Assembly: GCA_022360445.1 (NCBI GenBank)
Contig: JAKSCV010000068.1
Location: 1 to 64,000, forward strand
DNA: 64,000 bases
Direction: 5' to 3'
Source of the DNA: Gammaproteobacteria bacterium
Lineage (GTDB): Bacteria; Pseudomonadota; Gammaproteobacteria; UBA5861
The position numbers were made by a program, and so were the translations under genes. This document shows, one piece after another, positions 33,162 to 42,407 of this stretch. How positions within the stretch are numbered: the first letter of the stretch is position 1; the number at the start of each line of letters is the position of its first letter. The notes under the pieces are model-generated. The model did no database searches, was not told the origin of the DNA, and saw only the letters and a list, made by a program, of their open reading frames with translations.

Positions 33162-34439
33162 TTATTGATAGAGTGCGCGCACCTGGTGCCAATCGCGATC
33201 GAGCTTTTCCCGGTCATCCGGGTGGGCAATGTTGATGAGTGCCTTGGCTCTTTCGTTCAATGTGCGCCCGTACAGGTTCGCCAAGCCATATTCCGTCACA
33301 ATGTAGTGAACGTGAGCGCGGGTTGTGACAACGCCCGCGCCGGGGTGCAGGGAAGCGACCAGACGCGACTGTCCCTTACGTGTCCGGCTAGGGAGGGCGA
33401 TGATCGGTTTACCTCCTTCAGAGAGAGAGGCCCCTCGTATAAAATCCATTTGCCCACCCACACCGGAAATAATCCGATGGCCAATAGAGTCCGCACAGAC
33501 TTGTCCTGTCAAGTCCACTTGCACTGCTGAGTTGATGGCTGCAACGCTGGGGTTTTTAGCGATTTCGGATGGGGAGTTGATCCAGTCGATCCGTGCTTGA
33601 ATGATGGAGGGGTTGTCGTCAATGAAATCATAAACTCGCTTTGTGCCAGCGATAAACCCTGAGACGGTTTTGCCCCGATGGTTTTTTTTTCTTGAATTAT
33701 CAATCACGCCGGATTCCAGTAAATTCAATAAGCCATCGGACCACATTTCTGTGTGGACACCCAGGTGCTGGTGATTTGCCAACGCATTGAGCACTGCATT
33801 TGGGATTGCGCCGATACCCGTTTGTATAGTTGCACCATCGTCGATCAGGCTGGCTGTGTGTTGACCAATCGCGATTTCAATATCCGTCAAGTGGGGAGGT
33901 GGGCTTTCTGGCAATGGATCGTCGACTTCAATAACGTGATCAAGCTGGGAAATGTGGATAAACCCATCTCCGTGCACACGTGGCATTTGATGATTGATTT
34001 GGGCAATCACCATCCTTGCGCAGCTGACGGCTTCCAAAGCGACATCCACGCTGCAGCCCAGCGTACAAAAACCGTGTTCATCGGGTGGCGAAAGATGCAT
34101 GAGTGCGATGTCAATTGGCCGCTCTCCGGAACGAAACAATGCGGGAATCTCAGATAGCAGGCAGGGCAGGTAGTCAACACGTTCGCCGTCATAGTGGGGC
34201 CTGATATTTCCGCCCACAAACAGATTGGCCACGCGAAAACTGTCTTTGAATATTGGTTTAGCGTAAGCGGCTTCCCCGTCAGTATGTAAATGCATAATTT
34301 CAACATTTTCCAGCCGGCTTGCGTGGGCCATGAGTCCATGAATTAATCGGTGTGGCGTAGCGGCGGCCCCATGGATAAAAATGCGATCGCCTGATTTAAC
34401 CGCAGATAAAGCATTTTCAGCAGAAAGGTGTTTTTTCAT
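33162..34439 (-). CDS. Acetyl-CoA hydrolase/transferase family protein
   Basis: Class I-type CoA-transferase of 425 residues (Cat1/4-hydroxybutyrate CoA-transferase group). Motifs: TIQTGIGAIPNAVL (about 218), the catalytic-type glutamate in GVHTEMWSDGLLNLLESGVI, and the C-terminal HYIVTEYGLANLYGRTLNERAKALI. It could activate short acids with acetyl-CoA or release CoA. The gene stands between the acyl-CoA dehydrogenase cluster and dksA and is transcribed alone. Confidence 0.92.
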   Translation of the reverse strand: MKKHLSAENALSAVKSGDRIFIHGAAATPHRLIHGLMAHASRLENVEIMHLHTDGEAAYAKPIFKDSFRVANLFVGGNIRPHYDGERVDYLPCLLSEIPALFRSGERPIDIALMHLSPPDEHGFCTLGCSVDVALEAVSCARMVIAQINHQMPRVHGDGFIHISQLDHVIEVDDPLPESPPPHLTDIEIAIGQHTASLIDDGATIQTGIGAIPNAVLNALANHQHLGVHTEMWSDGLLNLLESGVIDNSRKKNHRGKTVSGFIAGTKRVYDFIDDNPSIIQARIDWINSPSEIAKNPSVAAINSAVQVDLTGQVCADSIGHRIISGVGGQMDFIRGASLSEGGKPIIALPSRTRKGQSRLVASLHPGAGVVTTRAHVHYIVTEYGLANLYGRTLNERAKALINIAHPDDREKLDRDWHQVRALYQ

Positions 34440-34645
34440 AATGTATCTACCTTAGAGTCAAAAAAGAGATAGGGAGAGTTGAATGAAAATTTGAGTTTTC
34501 CGGCTTTAATTTGCACAGCTGTCCAGGCAACGTACAAGCCCCCACCTTTATTATGCCTACTTTGGATGATGTTGATGTGAAACACAGATCGTGTTGTTTG
34601 CAGATGAAGAGTTGAACACTCGCCACAAAATCATAAATGCAATAT

Positions 34646-34674
34646 TTGCAATATAGTGAATGACGTGCTATTTA
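34646..34674 (+). promoter_or_regulatory. Candidate dksA promoter
   Basis: TTGCAA (34646-34651), 17-base spacer, TATTTA (34669-34674), 37 bases before the dksA start. The -35 and -10 are each imperfect. The remainder of the 271-base gap (34440-34710) shows no gene or strong hairpin. Confidence 0.35.
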
Positions 34675-34710
34675 ATCCGCTCGGTTAACAACATATGAGA
34701 ATAACGGACA

Positions 34711-35139
34711 ATGCCTAAAGCTGATAGTGCGAAAGATCCTAACTTCGTTCCCTATAAAATGAAAAAGGGCGAGGAGTATATGAGTTCTGAGCAACTGGAG
34801 CATTTTGCTGAAATACTGAAGAAGTGGAAAAAGGACTTGATGGAAGAGGTTGATCGTACGGTGGGCCACATGAAAGATGATGCCACTAACTTTCCTGATC
34901 CGAACGATCGTGCAACCCAGGAAGAAGAATTTAGCCTGGAGCTCAGAACACGTGATAGAGAAAGACAGCTACTTAAAAAGATCAATGAATCGTTAAGGCA
35001 GATAGAGTCGGGCGATTATGGCTACTGCGAAGCTTGTGGAATTGAAATTGGTATTCGCCGACTGGAAGCCAGGCCTACAGCAACAATGTGCATCGACTGT
35101 AAAACGCTTGCTGAAATACGTGAACGGCAAACAGCTTAA
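34711..35139 (+). CDS. dksA: RNA polymerase-binding transcription factor DksA
   Basis: 142-residue coiled-coil protein that enters the secondary channel of RNA polymerase and works with ppGpp in the stringent response. The coiled coil (about 30-105) carries the tip [10 protein letters not shown] with the key aspartate and alanine region. The four-cysteine zinc finger is [25 protein letters not shown] (C-x2-C...C-x2-C). It is followed by gluQ, the usual partner in gamma- and some other Proteobacteria. Confidence 0.97.
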   Translation: MPKADSAKDPNFVPYKMKKGEEYMSSEQLEHFAEILKKWKKDLMEEVDRTVGHMKDDATNFPDPNDRATQEEEFSLELRTRDRERQLLKKINESLRQIESGDYGYCEACGIEIGIRRLEARPTATMCIDCKTLAEIRERQTA

Positions 35140-35188
35140 CGCTCTCTAAATTACCGCGCGCCGAGTCTTCGGCGTGCCCTTTTACTTT

Positions 35189-36082
35189 ATGGCTACATTG
35201 CCATACATTGGCCGCTTTGCGCCATCTCCTACAGGCTTTCTTCATTTAGGTTCTTTAGTCTCGGCGCTAGGAAGTTATATGGAAGCACGCACCTATCAGG
35301 GGCAGTGGCGCTTACGCATCGACGACCTGGACGTTTTCCGGACCTCACAAGATATTAGTGACGATATTATCGGTACGCTTGCGTGCCACGGGCTTCATTG
35401 GGATGGCCCGATTATTTACCAGAACCAGCAAATGACACATTATCACGAAACACTGGATAGTTTGTCGCGGCAGGGTCTGATTTATGCGTGTGCCTGCTCA
35501 CGTAAATCCATCAGCCGGGTTGCTCGACGAGGCCGTTATGGGCTTGTTTATCCAGGCACTTGTCGACATCTTCACTTACCCCATCTAGGCAACGCATTAC
35601 GCATTCAGGTGCCCCATGAAACAATCTGTATTGATGATTCGTTGCAAGGCCGATTTTCCCAGCAGTTGGATGCCGATATTGGCGATTTTGTGATTAAACG
35701 GCGAGATAGCCTCTTTGCATATCAACTGGCTGTCGTGGTTGATGATGCACTGATGGGTGTGACTCATGTTGTTCGGGGTGCTGACCTTCTGGATAACACG
35801 CCCCGGCAGGTTTATCTGCAACGCTTACTGAACTTGCCGGAACCTCGCTATCTGCACTTACCGCTCCTAGTGGGTCCAACGGGCCAAAAGTTGAGTAAGC
35901 AAACGCATGCTAAACCCGTCGAGCGTAAGCGGGCTGTGAAAAATCTGATGACCGCCTGGTCGCTACTGGGTCAAACCCAACCGGATGAGTGCCCGTCCAG
36001 CGTTGATGAGTTTTACCAGTGGGCGGTTCCTCAGTGGTCAGCGAGGAAAATACCCCGAGGTCCTGTTTCCCTTATTGGATAA
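35189..36082 (+). CDS. gluQ: Glutamyl-Q tRNA(Asp) synthetase
   Basis: 297-residue truncated glutamyl-tRNA synthetase paralogue that attaches glutamate to queuosine in tRNA-Asp. The HIGH-like motif is FAPSPTGFLHLGSL and the KMSK-like motif is QKLSKQTH. Zinc ligands are CAC...Y...C around CACSRKS and YPGTCRH. The ATG at 35189 is preferred over GTG 35174, since the family starts close to YIGRFAPSPTG. It follows dksA by 49 bases. Confidence 0.95.
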   Translation: MATLPYIGRFAPSPTGFLHLGSLVSALGSYMEARTYQGQWRLRIDDLDVFRTSQDISDDIIGTLACHGLHWDGPIIYQNQQMTHYHETLDSLSRQGLIYACACSRKSISRVARRGRYGLVYPGTCRHLHLPHLGNALRIQVPHETICIDDSLQGRFSQQLDADIGDFVIKRRDSLFAYQLAVVVDDALMGVTHVVRGADLLDNTPRQVYLQRLLNLPEPRYLHLPLLVGPTGQKLSKQTHAKPVERKRAVKNLMTAWSLLGQTQPDECPSSVDEFYQWAVPQWSARKIPRGPVSLIG

Positions 36083-36190
36083 TTATCCTGCTATTCTTAA
36101 AAGTTATGGGTTAAGTCAAATCAATTCATTGGTTTAATTCTAAATAGCCCGTTACGCTATCAGCCCTGTTTTTTGGACAAAGGCAGTACG

Positions 36191-37093
36191 ATGACATGGG
36201 TTTATCTGACGCTAATGGCAGCTACTTTGCAGGCTATACGTGTGGCAGCCCAAAAGCATTTGAGCCAGATGCTGTCACCGGGTGCTGTGACTTGGGTCCG
36301 GTATTTGTACGGTTTGCCTTTTGCGCTGAGCTATTTGCTGTTGATCAAATATTTTTTTGTCGAGCCATGGCCTGCCTTTAATATGCGTTTTTGGGTGTAT
36401 GTAGTCTTTGGCGGAGTTGCACAAATCGTCGCAACAGGGTTGATGATTCACTTGTTTTCCCTGCGTAACTTTGCCGTGGGTACAACCTTAGTGAAGACGG
36501 AAGCCATTCAAGTCGCTTTAATCGGTGCGCTTTTTTTTAATCAATCAATCAGCCATGTCGGCTGGTTTGGTGTGGTCGTGAGCGTTATAGGTGTTCTATT
36601 ACTCAGTGATATCCGGGTAGCCTTCCATATGTCCCGAGATCCTGGCTTTTTTTTCAACACATCGGCACTGATCGGGCTGCTTTCAGGCTGTCTTTTTGCA
36701 TTAACCAGTCTGTCCGTCAGGGAGGCGTCATTGGCACTTGCACACAATAATCTATTTTTCACTGCGTCTCTCACCTTGGCGAGTATGATCATCTTACAAA
36801 CGGTGATTAATGGTGTGTATCTCCTCTATCGAGAGCCCCGACAAATCCATTTAACCGTTAAACACTGGCGCCCGGCTCTTTTTGTGGGTATCACCAGTTT
36901 AGTTGGCTCCGTTGGCTGGTTTACGGCGATGACACTGCAGTTTCCGGCTTTTGTGAAGGCGTTAGGCCAGATTGAGTTTATTTTTGCGGTGTTGATTTCG
37001 ATCCGTTTTTTCAAGGAAATACCTAAACCCATTGAGGTCGCCGGCATGGTTTTGATTATTATGGGTGTGATTGTGATGCTAATACTTGCATAA
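36191..37093 (+). CDS. EamA/DMT family transporter
   Basis: 300-residue inner-membrane protein with about ten hydrophobic helices in two EamA repeats, typical of drug/metabolite exporters. The first repeat ends near VVSVIGVLLLSD and the second near VAGMVLIIMGVIVMLILA. Substrate is unknown. The ATG at 36191 is preferred to a TTG six codons earlier. Its end overlaps the broadest reading of the next gene, so they may be cotranscribed. Confidence 0.88.
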   Translation: MTWVYLTLMAATLQAIRVAAQKHLSQMLSPGAVTWVRYLYGLPFALSYLLLIKYFFVEPWPAFNMRFWVYVVFGGVAQIVATGLMIHLFSLRNFAVGTTLVKTEAIQVALIGALFFNQSISHVGWFGVVVSVIGVLLLSDIRVAFHMSRDPGFFFNTSALIGLLSGCLFALTSLSVREASLALAHNNLFFTASLTLASMIILQTVINGVYLLYREPRQIHLTVKHWRPALFVGITSLVGSVGWFTAMTLQFPAFVKALGQIEFIFAVLISIRFFKEIPKPIEVAGMVLIIMGVIVMLILA

Positions 37094-37127
37094 TTTGCTG
37101 TCAGTTCAATGGGGATCAGCCTGTCCT

Positions 37128-39011
37128 GTGAAATCTGAAAACGCGCTATATACTGTTACCGGTGTGGTGTTGATGCTGCTTGGGATCGCGCTCACCGCGA
37201 ATGCTAACTACTCTTTATTTGCCTCCGTTGGTAATAATTTAATGGCGGCAGATACCACAGCTTATACTTTTGCTGTTGTCTCTGTAGCATTTGCTCTAAC
37301 GGTCATTCTGGTGACTTTTTTACTCCCGACTTTCGCTGAGTGGAAATTCTGGTACAAAATCTTGTACTGGGTGGGGAGCAGTCTGATCCTTTTTTTCTTG
37401 CTTTGTGTGGTATTGAAGTCATGGACGAAGCTGGATAACCCTAAAGTATCGTACCATGAGCAGACACAGCTGGCGTATTTGTCTACGTTATTCAATGGAT
37501 TCGCCGCGGGAGATTTAAAAATTGGCGGGTCATTACAGTCTGGGGTGACTGTTCAATTCAGTGAATTAGATGTGGCGACGAGCACATCCTTTATTTTGTC
37601 AGGGCTTAACCTGGTCCAGGCAGGTAAGGACCATCAACTGATTCAGCAACTGTTTAAAATTGGTAGTGAAACGATTGTTACGGACGATTACCCCAAATTT
37701 TTAGATGTTAATGACCTAGTGGGAGCCTTATACCGGGATTACGATCTTGCTTCAAAACGCTATATGAAGCGCGTCAAGTCAGCACCTGAAGAGGCGGAAA
37801 AACAATGGCAGGCTCTGATGGAAACGCTGGACCGGCGGTGGGCCAATTTCAGTCAATCGCGAGAGCAGCTTATTCAGGCCGTTGACTCCAAAACAGAAGC
37901 ATTCATACCGACATTTCGTTTCTACTTGCGGATGCGAGGCGAATGTGGGGAGAGTGAAAGTTGTTTAGAACAAGTAGAAAAGAATTACTTGGATCGTATC
38001 GTCAATGGCTTATCGTTGCGCAAAGAGCCGCGATACTGGTGTGACAAAAGCAGCCGGACGGTGGGGCAGTTTTTCGCAGATTTTTTCTCGAATTTTGGTT
38101 ATCAGCCTAACTATGAAAATCGTTTGTATGTTATTGATCTCATCTACCAGTCGCGTGAGCATTACTATTGCCCGAATACAAAAGCGCATATTTACTCAAG
38201 GATATTAGCCATTGAAGCGCCACAGTTAACGGAGCGGTCAGGCATTTCTTTTGATATAACCGACAAAGATACTTACCTTGCGAGCGACCCCGTCCGTAGC
38301 TGGATACTGGAACAAAGCAGTCAAAAAGGTATGACCCTTCCGGATGCATGGGTCATTAGCCAAAAGGACGAATTTTTATCTCATGCTCAAGATGCGCTTA
38401 TCCATCAAGCAGAGACACGGTATCGGCAGGCTATTCATGTCATTTTGGGTGCTGCTGTTGAGCCAGGTTTGTCTCTCTTATCCTTTTCGCGTTCGCTTCC
38501 TGTGATAACGCGTGTTACGAGTAAGTTGGATTTGTCCCTAAACGATGTCATTCGAGTCGGTGATAGCCAGGAATTACTCATTCAAACAACCATGGCACCT
38601 TACTATATCAGCCGTTCGGATGAGCTGCTGACACAAGTGGGCGCGAAACCAACGGCTTTGAGTTCAGTGACATCACCTGAGGATTTAAAGCCGATTATCA
38701 ATTTAGTGTCCACAGGGCGATTATTGATTGCGACGTCCTTTGCCTTCGTGGCATTAATTATCGCCGTCTTGATTTTTATCATCCGCTCCATGTTTTCACT
38801 CACTGTCACCTCTCAGATGCTCTCGAGTCTCGGCCTATTTTTAGTGATTTGGCTTCTACCGCTGGTGAGTGCGCCAGCCGTTGTCAATATGCCTTTTTAT
38901 CAGTTTTTTGTTAAAGACTTTTTGAGCTGGGATAAGTCACTTATCTACAGTTGGCTTGTACATTTCGAAACAGCGATCTATCGCTTTGGCCAGTTTTTAT
39001 CCTGGGCGTGA
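37128..39011 (+). CDS. Large membrane protein of unknown function
   Basis: Predicted protein of 627 residues from a GTG at 37128; a TTG at 37086 would extend it by 14 residues and overlap the transporter gene. Three hydrophobic helices lie near the N-terminus (VTGVVLMLLGIALT, FAVVSVAFALTVILVTFLL, YWVGSSLILFFLLCVVL). A large soluble part (about 115-540) with a few cysteines (GECGESESC, YWCDK) follows, then two or three helices near the C-terminus (LLIATSFAFVALIIAVLIFII, LGLFLVIWLLPLV). No family is recognised. Its stop codon abuts that of ybaN in the sequence TGATCA. Confidence 0.82.
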   Translation: MKSENALYTVTGVVLMLLGIALTANANYSLFASVGNNLMAADTTAYTFAVVSVAFALTVILVTFLLPTFAEWKFWYKILYWVGSSLILFFLLCVVLKSWTKLDNPKVSYHEQTQLAYLSTLFNGFAAGDLKIGGSLQSGVTVQFSELDVATSTSFILSGLNLVQAGKDHQLIQQLFKIGSETIVTDDYPKFLDVNDLVGALYRDYDLASKRYMKRVKSAPEEAEKQWQALMETLDRRWANFSQSREQLIQAVDSKTEAFIPTFRFYLRMRGECGESESCLEQVEKNYLDRIVNGLSLRKEPRYWCDKSSRTVGQFFADFFSNFGYQPNYENRLYVIDLIYQSREHYYCPNTKAHIYSRILAIEAPQLTERSGISFDITDKDTYLASDPVRSWILEQSSQKGMTLPDAWVISQKDEFLSHAQDALIHQAETRYRQAIHVILGAAVEPGLSLLSFSRSLPVITRVTSKLDLSLNDVIRVGDSQELLIQTTMAPYYISRSDELLTQVGAKPTALSSVTSPEDLKPIINLVSTGRLLIATSFAFVALIIAVLIFIIRSMFSLTVTSQMLSSLGLFLVIWLLPLVSAPAVVNMPFYQFFVKDFLSWDKSLIYSWLVHFETAIYRFGQFLSWA

Positions 39012-39425
39012 TCAGGCCTGCTGCGGTTCAGGGAGTCTTAGGATATAAATTGACACACAAAGACCAATCAGCCCCAGTATGATGCGTACTGGCCAGAATG
39101 GTACTAAATAAATGGCCAAAGGCATGGTGAGCCAGAGCATCAGCAGCGTATACTTTTTAGCTTTAAGTGGCATACCGCTACCATCCAGGTAGCAAAGTAC
39201 ATACTGCCCTAAGGTCGGGTGGTCCAGCAGCCACTGATAGAACCGTTGTGAACTTCTCACGTAGCAGGCCGCTGCGAGTAGCAGAAATGGTGTTGTGGGG
39301 AGAATGGGAAGGAAGATACCCAAAACACCTAAGGCAACACACAGCCCCCCGACGGCTAATAACGCATAACGTAATACCGGATTGCTGATTTGTTTTGAGC
39401 TTAAAGCCGCCTGAGAAGTATTCAT
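39012..39425 (-). CDS. YbaN family (DUF454) inner-membrane protein
   Basis: 137-residue protein with the DUF454 pattern LGVLGIFLPILPTTPFLLLAAACYVRSSQRFYQWLLDHP (about 35-75) and three to four membrane helices. The family is widespread and has no established function. The ATG at 39425 is used; the longer frame begins with TTG. Confidence 0.9.
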   Translation of the reverse strand: MNTSQAALSSKQISNPVLRYALLAVGGLCVALGVLGIFLPILPTTPFLLLAAACYVRSSQRFYQWLLDHPTLGQYVLCYLDGSGMPLKAKKYTLLMLWLTMPLAIYLVPFWPVRIILGLIGLCVSIYILRLPEPQQA

Positions 39426-39573
39426 GGCAATGTCCAGCAATGGGTCATATTAAGCAAGTTTCCTTAAACCAGCGGCCAGCGCTCCCGGGGCTTGAGAGAA
39501 CACATGCTGGAAAGTACACTTTTTTCAATTAAAGTCCAGAATGACATATTTCCAAACTATTTTTAATGTGCCA

Positions 39574-39604
39574 TTGACACAAAAGACCTGTTATTCGCTA
39601 TTAT
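39574..39604 (+). promoter_or_regulatory. Candidate promoter of the slyD-type gene
   Basis: TTGACA (39574-39579) matches the -35 consensus exactly, and TATTAT (39599-39604) is 5/6 to the -10, but the spacer is long at 19 bases. The start codon is 28 bases downstream. Confidence 0.45.
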
Positions 39605-39632
39605 GATCAGTCTGTTTCCCTGAGTAAAATCG

Positions 39633-40127
39633 ATGCAAATTGAAAACAATAAAGTTGTTTCATTCTATTATGAGTTACGTGAATATTTAGGCGGAGAAGA
39701 AACCCGTGAGATTGAAAATAACCGTAAAGGGGACCCTTTGGTTTATTTACACGGGTACCGCAATATTTTATTGGGGCTGGAAACAGAGCTGACGGGAAAG
39801 GAGGTTGGAGACACGATATCGGTCACCTTGAAACCCGAAGAGGCTTATGGACTGCACAATGAGGATGCCGTGAGCCGAGTCCCTTTGAAACGCATCCGCC
39901 AAAAAGGGAACCTAAAGCCGGGGATGGTGGCTCAAATTCAAACTTCCAATGGCTTGCGGGATGCAGTCGTTGTCAAAGTGGGGCGGTTCAATGTCGATGT
40001 TGACAAAAACCACCCCCTCGCAGGCAAAACCTTAACGTTTGAGATTGAAATTACGGATGTTCGGGAGGCCACAGAAGAAGAGCTTGCCCATGGCCATGCC
40101 CATGGGGTAGGCGGGCATCAGCATTGA
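39633..40127 (+). CDS. slyD: FKBP-type peptidyl-prolyl isomerase, SlyD-like
   Basis: 164-residue prolyl isomerase/chaperone. The FKBP core is interrupted by an IF domain (LKPEEAYGLHNEDAVSRVPLKRI...TFEIEITDVREAT), as in SlyD. The tail HGHAHGVGGHQH is a short histidine-rich metal-binding segment, less extensive than in E. coli SlyD. A role in folding and nickel handling is typical of the family. Confidence 0.93.
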   Translation: MQIENNKVVSFYYELREYLGGEETREIENNRKGDPLVYLHGYRNILLGLETELTGKEVGDTISVTLKPEEAYGLHNEDAVSRVPLKRIRQKGNLKPGMVAQIQTSNGLRDAVVVKVGRFNVDVDKNHPLAGKTLTFEIEITDVREATEEELAHGHAHGVGGHQH

Positions 40128-40152
40128 TGTTATCGCGCTTAAGTCGTGCTTC

Positions 40153-40866
40153 GTGGGCCTGAAGATTGTCTCCCAAGAGCAGTGGTCTATTGCAGGCCTC
40201 ACTGTTCGAGTCCTCCGTAAGCGTGTTAAAAACTACACGTTGAGGATATCCAGAGTCGACGGCCATGTCGTCATCACCGCGCCATTGCATGTGCGAGAGG
40301 ATGATATTCAGCATGTCATTCTGACTAAGCTGGCTTGGATCAAACAAAAGCAGAACTCACTTAAACACCACCAAAGCCAGCAGTACCCGATGGAGCCGTT
40401 GGAGTCGGGTTCGACCGTCTTACTCTTTGGCCAGCCATTGACCTTGAAAGTGATTACAGAAGCCTCAAAGAAACAAATTGAATGGGTCGACCAGCAGCTT
40501 TGTTTTTATGAAAAATCCGTGGCTTCTCAAGCCGAGCGACTCGACTCACTGCAAGCATGGTATCGGAGTGCATTGAAAGCCCGATTGCCGGTACTGATTC
40601 AAACTTGGGAACCTGTCATTGGTGTTGATGTGGCTGAATGGGGCGTGAAGCGCATGCGAACCCGCTGGGGCAGTTGCAACATCCAAGCACGACGGATTTG
40701 GGTGAACCTGGAGCTGGCCACAAAACCGGTGCGATGTTTGGAGTATGTTGTCGTGCACGAGATGGTCCACCTCCTGGAGCGTCATCATAATGCGCGTTTT
40801 AAGGCGTTACTCAACCAGTTTTTCCCAGGCTGGCGGGAGGTTGAAAAAACACTGAATTCCATGTGA
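40153..40866 (+). CDS. YgjP-like M48-type metallopeptidase (DUF45)
   Basis: 237-residue protein with a zinc peptidase signature VVHEMVHLLERHHNARF (HExxH plus downstream His) near residues 195-211 and the family motif RTRWGSCN just before it. Start codon uncertain: GTG at 40153 is the first option and no strong ribosome-binding site is visible. YgjP/WLM-type proteins are linked to protein-DNA or SUMO-like processing in other organisms, but the bacterial role is unclear. Confidence 0.88.
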   Translation: MGLKIVSQEQWSIAGLTVRVLRKRVKNYTLRISRVDGHVVITAPLHVREDDIQHVILTKLAWIKQKQNSLKHHQSQQYPMEPLESGSTVLLFGQPLTLKVITEASKKQIEWVDQQLCFYEKSVASQAERLDSLQAWYRSALKARLPVLIQTWEPVIGVDVAEWGVKRMRTRWGSCNIQARRIWVNLELATKPVRCLEYVVVHEMVHLLERHHNARFKALLNQFFPGWREVEKTLNSM

Positions 40867-40924
40867 TCCCGCGCATCTTTGCACATTCTGAGCACCCTCG
40901 CACAATCACAACACACTTGAAAAA

Positions 40925-40943
40925 GATAATGATAATCAATATC
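40925..40943. promoter_or_regulatory. Fur box
   Basis: GATAATGATAATCAATATC matches the 19-base Fur consensus GATAATGATAATCATTATC at 18 of 19 positions. It lies 43 bases upstream of the small gene at 40986, so that gene is very probably repressed by Fur when iron is available. Confidence 0.9.
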
Positions 40944-40985
40944 ATTTAAGAAAAGAGTTTAATATCCGAAAGCTCCTAAAACTTT

Positions 40986-41180
40986 ATGGACAACAGCATG
41001 GAACCAAAGCGCGTGAAAATTGCGATTGACCCGTCACGTTTGCAAGCACTGCTTTCGAGAGGAGAACTCGTCGTTCAGGATTTCACGTGCCTGGACCATG
41101 AAGCTAAAGAGTCCGTTCGCCAAACCTTTTTACAACGCCTCTTATACCAATTAAAAACAAGCGAGGGTGTCACGCCGTGA
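40986..41180 (+). CDS. Small Fur-regulated protein, unknown function
   Basis: 64-residue protein beginning MDNSMEPKRVKIAIDPSRL; a second ATG at 40998 (MEPKRV) is an alternative start. It has no signal peptide or membrane helix and contains LSRGELVVQDFTCLDHEAKES and one cysteine. A Fur box lies directly upstream, which is the main evidence for a real gene. The last codons form a perfect palindrome TGTCACG-C-CGTGACA (41168-41182) that may be the 3' hairpin of the transcript. Function unknown; an iron-starvation role is inferred. Confidence 0.75.
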   Translation: MDNSMEPKRVKIAIDPSRLQALLSRGELVVQDFTCLDHEAKESVRQTFLQRLLYQLKTSEGVTP

Positions 41181-41344
41181 CAGATGCTGTATTTTACGAG
41201 TAGGCCAAATTGCGTGTTTACCTTTAACGCGATTGCGGTTACCTCAAAACACAAGAGCCCAAGTGCCTAGAAGAGTGCGTGGTAGGCCTGGCTAAACCCT
41301 GTCAAACTCATGCGAGCTGCCTAAAAAATAATGAGGAAAAGGGG

Positions 41345-42232
41345 ATGGGAAAAGCACTGAAACTCGGGAATATTGAGATATCGATCGTGACAGAATACGT
41401 CACACTATTTGAAAAGCTCGAAACATTTCTGCCAGACCTCAAGCCAGAGATGGTGCAGCAACAGCGCCACTGGCTGGAGCCACGCTTTCTGGACCCGGTC
41501 ACGGGCCGTTCCATTTTCAGTTTCCATATGTACCTCTTGAAAACAACCTACCATACCGTGCTGATTGATACCTGTGTGGGTAATCATAAATCCCGGAAAT
41601 CATTTGACCACTGGCACCTGCGCAATACACCCGTCCTGGATTATCTAGCCACTGTGGGGGTGCGGCCGGAAGATGTAGACTATGTGATGTGCACCCACCT
41701 GCATGCCGACCATGTCGGCTGGAATACCGTTTGGACAGGAACAAAGTGGGTGCCCACATTCCCACGCGCGAAGTACGTTTTTGCCAAAAAAGAATGGGAA
41801 GTCCTGCAAACACGGAGCCAGGCCGGTAAAAAGCTCTACGATGATGGTTGTTATGAAGACAGCATCCTGCCCATCATTGAGGCTGGGCAGGCGCTGCTAA
41901 TAGACGACGATTTCAACCTAGATGATAGCATCTGGATAGAACCCTCACCTGGGCATTCACCCGGCCATGTGTGCTTTCACGTGGAATCCAAACAGGCCTC
42001 AGGCTTGCTGACGGGCGACATGATCCACCACCCAATTCAAATTACCTACCCGGACCTTGCTACCGCTTTCTGTCAGGATAAAAAGTTATCCACGCACACC
42101 CGAAGGCGGTTTATCGAACAGTATGCAGACACGGGAACGCTGATTTTACCGGCGCACTTCCCGGACCCAACTGTGGGCTATATTCGCTCAGAACAGGCGA
42201 AGTTTCTGTTCGATTTTCTGGGTAAGCTTTAG
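41345..42232 (+). CDS. MBL-fold metallo-hydrolase (lactonase-like)
   Basis: 295-residue metallo-beta-lactamase-fold enzyme. The zinc signature is MCTHLHADHVGWN (about 117-129), with further ligands in PGHSPGHVCFH, LLTGDMIHH and LPAHFPDPTVG. The start at 41345 follows GAGGAAAAGGGG; the longer frame from 41279 is not supported. The pattern is close to the AttM/AiiB-type lactonase group, but many family members hydrolyse other esters or lactones, so the substrate is not assigned. Confidence 0.92.
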   Translation: MGKALKLGNIEISIVTEYVTLFEKLETFLPDLKPEMVQQQRHWLEPRFLDPVTGRSIFSFHMYLLKTTYHTVLIDTCVGNHKSRKSFDHWHLRNTPVLDYLATVGVRPEDVDYVMCTHLHADHVGWNTVWTGTKWVPTFPRAKYVFAKKEWEVLQTRSQAGKKLYDDGCYEDSILPIIEAGQALLIDDDFNLDDSIWIEPSPGHSPGHVCFHVESKQASGLLTGDMIHHPIQITYPDLATAFCQDKKLSTHTRRRFIEQYADTGTLILPAHFPDPTVGYIRSEQAKFLFDFLGKL

Positions 42233-42284
42233 AAACGGGCAGAACGTCTTACAAACGAATTTGCATGCCTTTCGCGAATGACTT

Positions 42285-42407
42285 TTAGTTCAATTTCAGG
42301 TCGAGTGCTTTCACCTTGCGAAGGACACCTTCGGCCTCTTCGGTGCGGTTCGATTTAATAAGCAAAATGCCTAGTTTTTGTGCGAGAAAAGCAGTTGCCC
42401 GTCCTGA
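42285..42407 (-). pseudogene. Possible gene remnant with a TPR-like helix pair
   Basis: A 40-codon open stretch with no start codon runs from a stop near 42408 to a TAA at 42285. It overlaps the 3' end of the PrcB-like gene in another frame. The translation contains LGILLIKSNRTEEAEGVLRK, which has the spacing of a tetratricopeptide repeat. It may be the 3' end of a lost gene. The region otherwise has no annotation (42233-42370). Confidence 0.35.
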
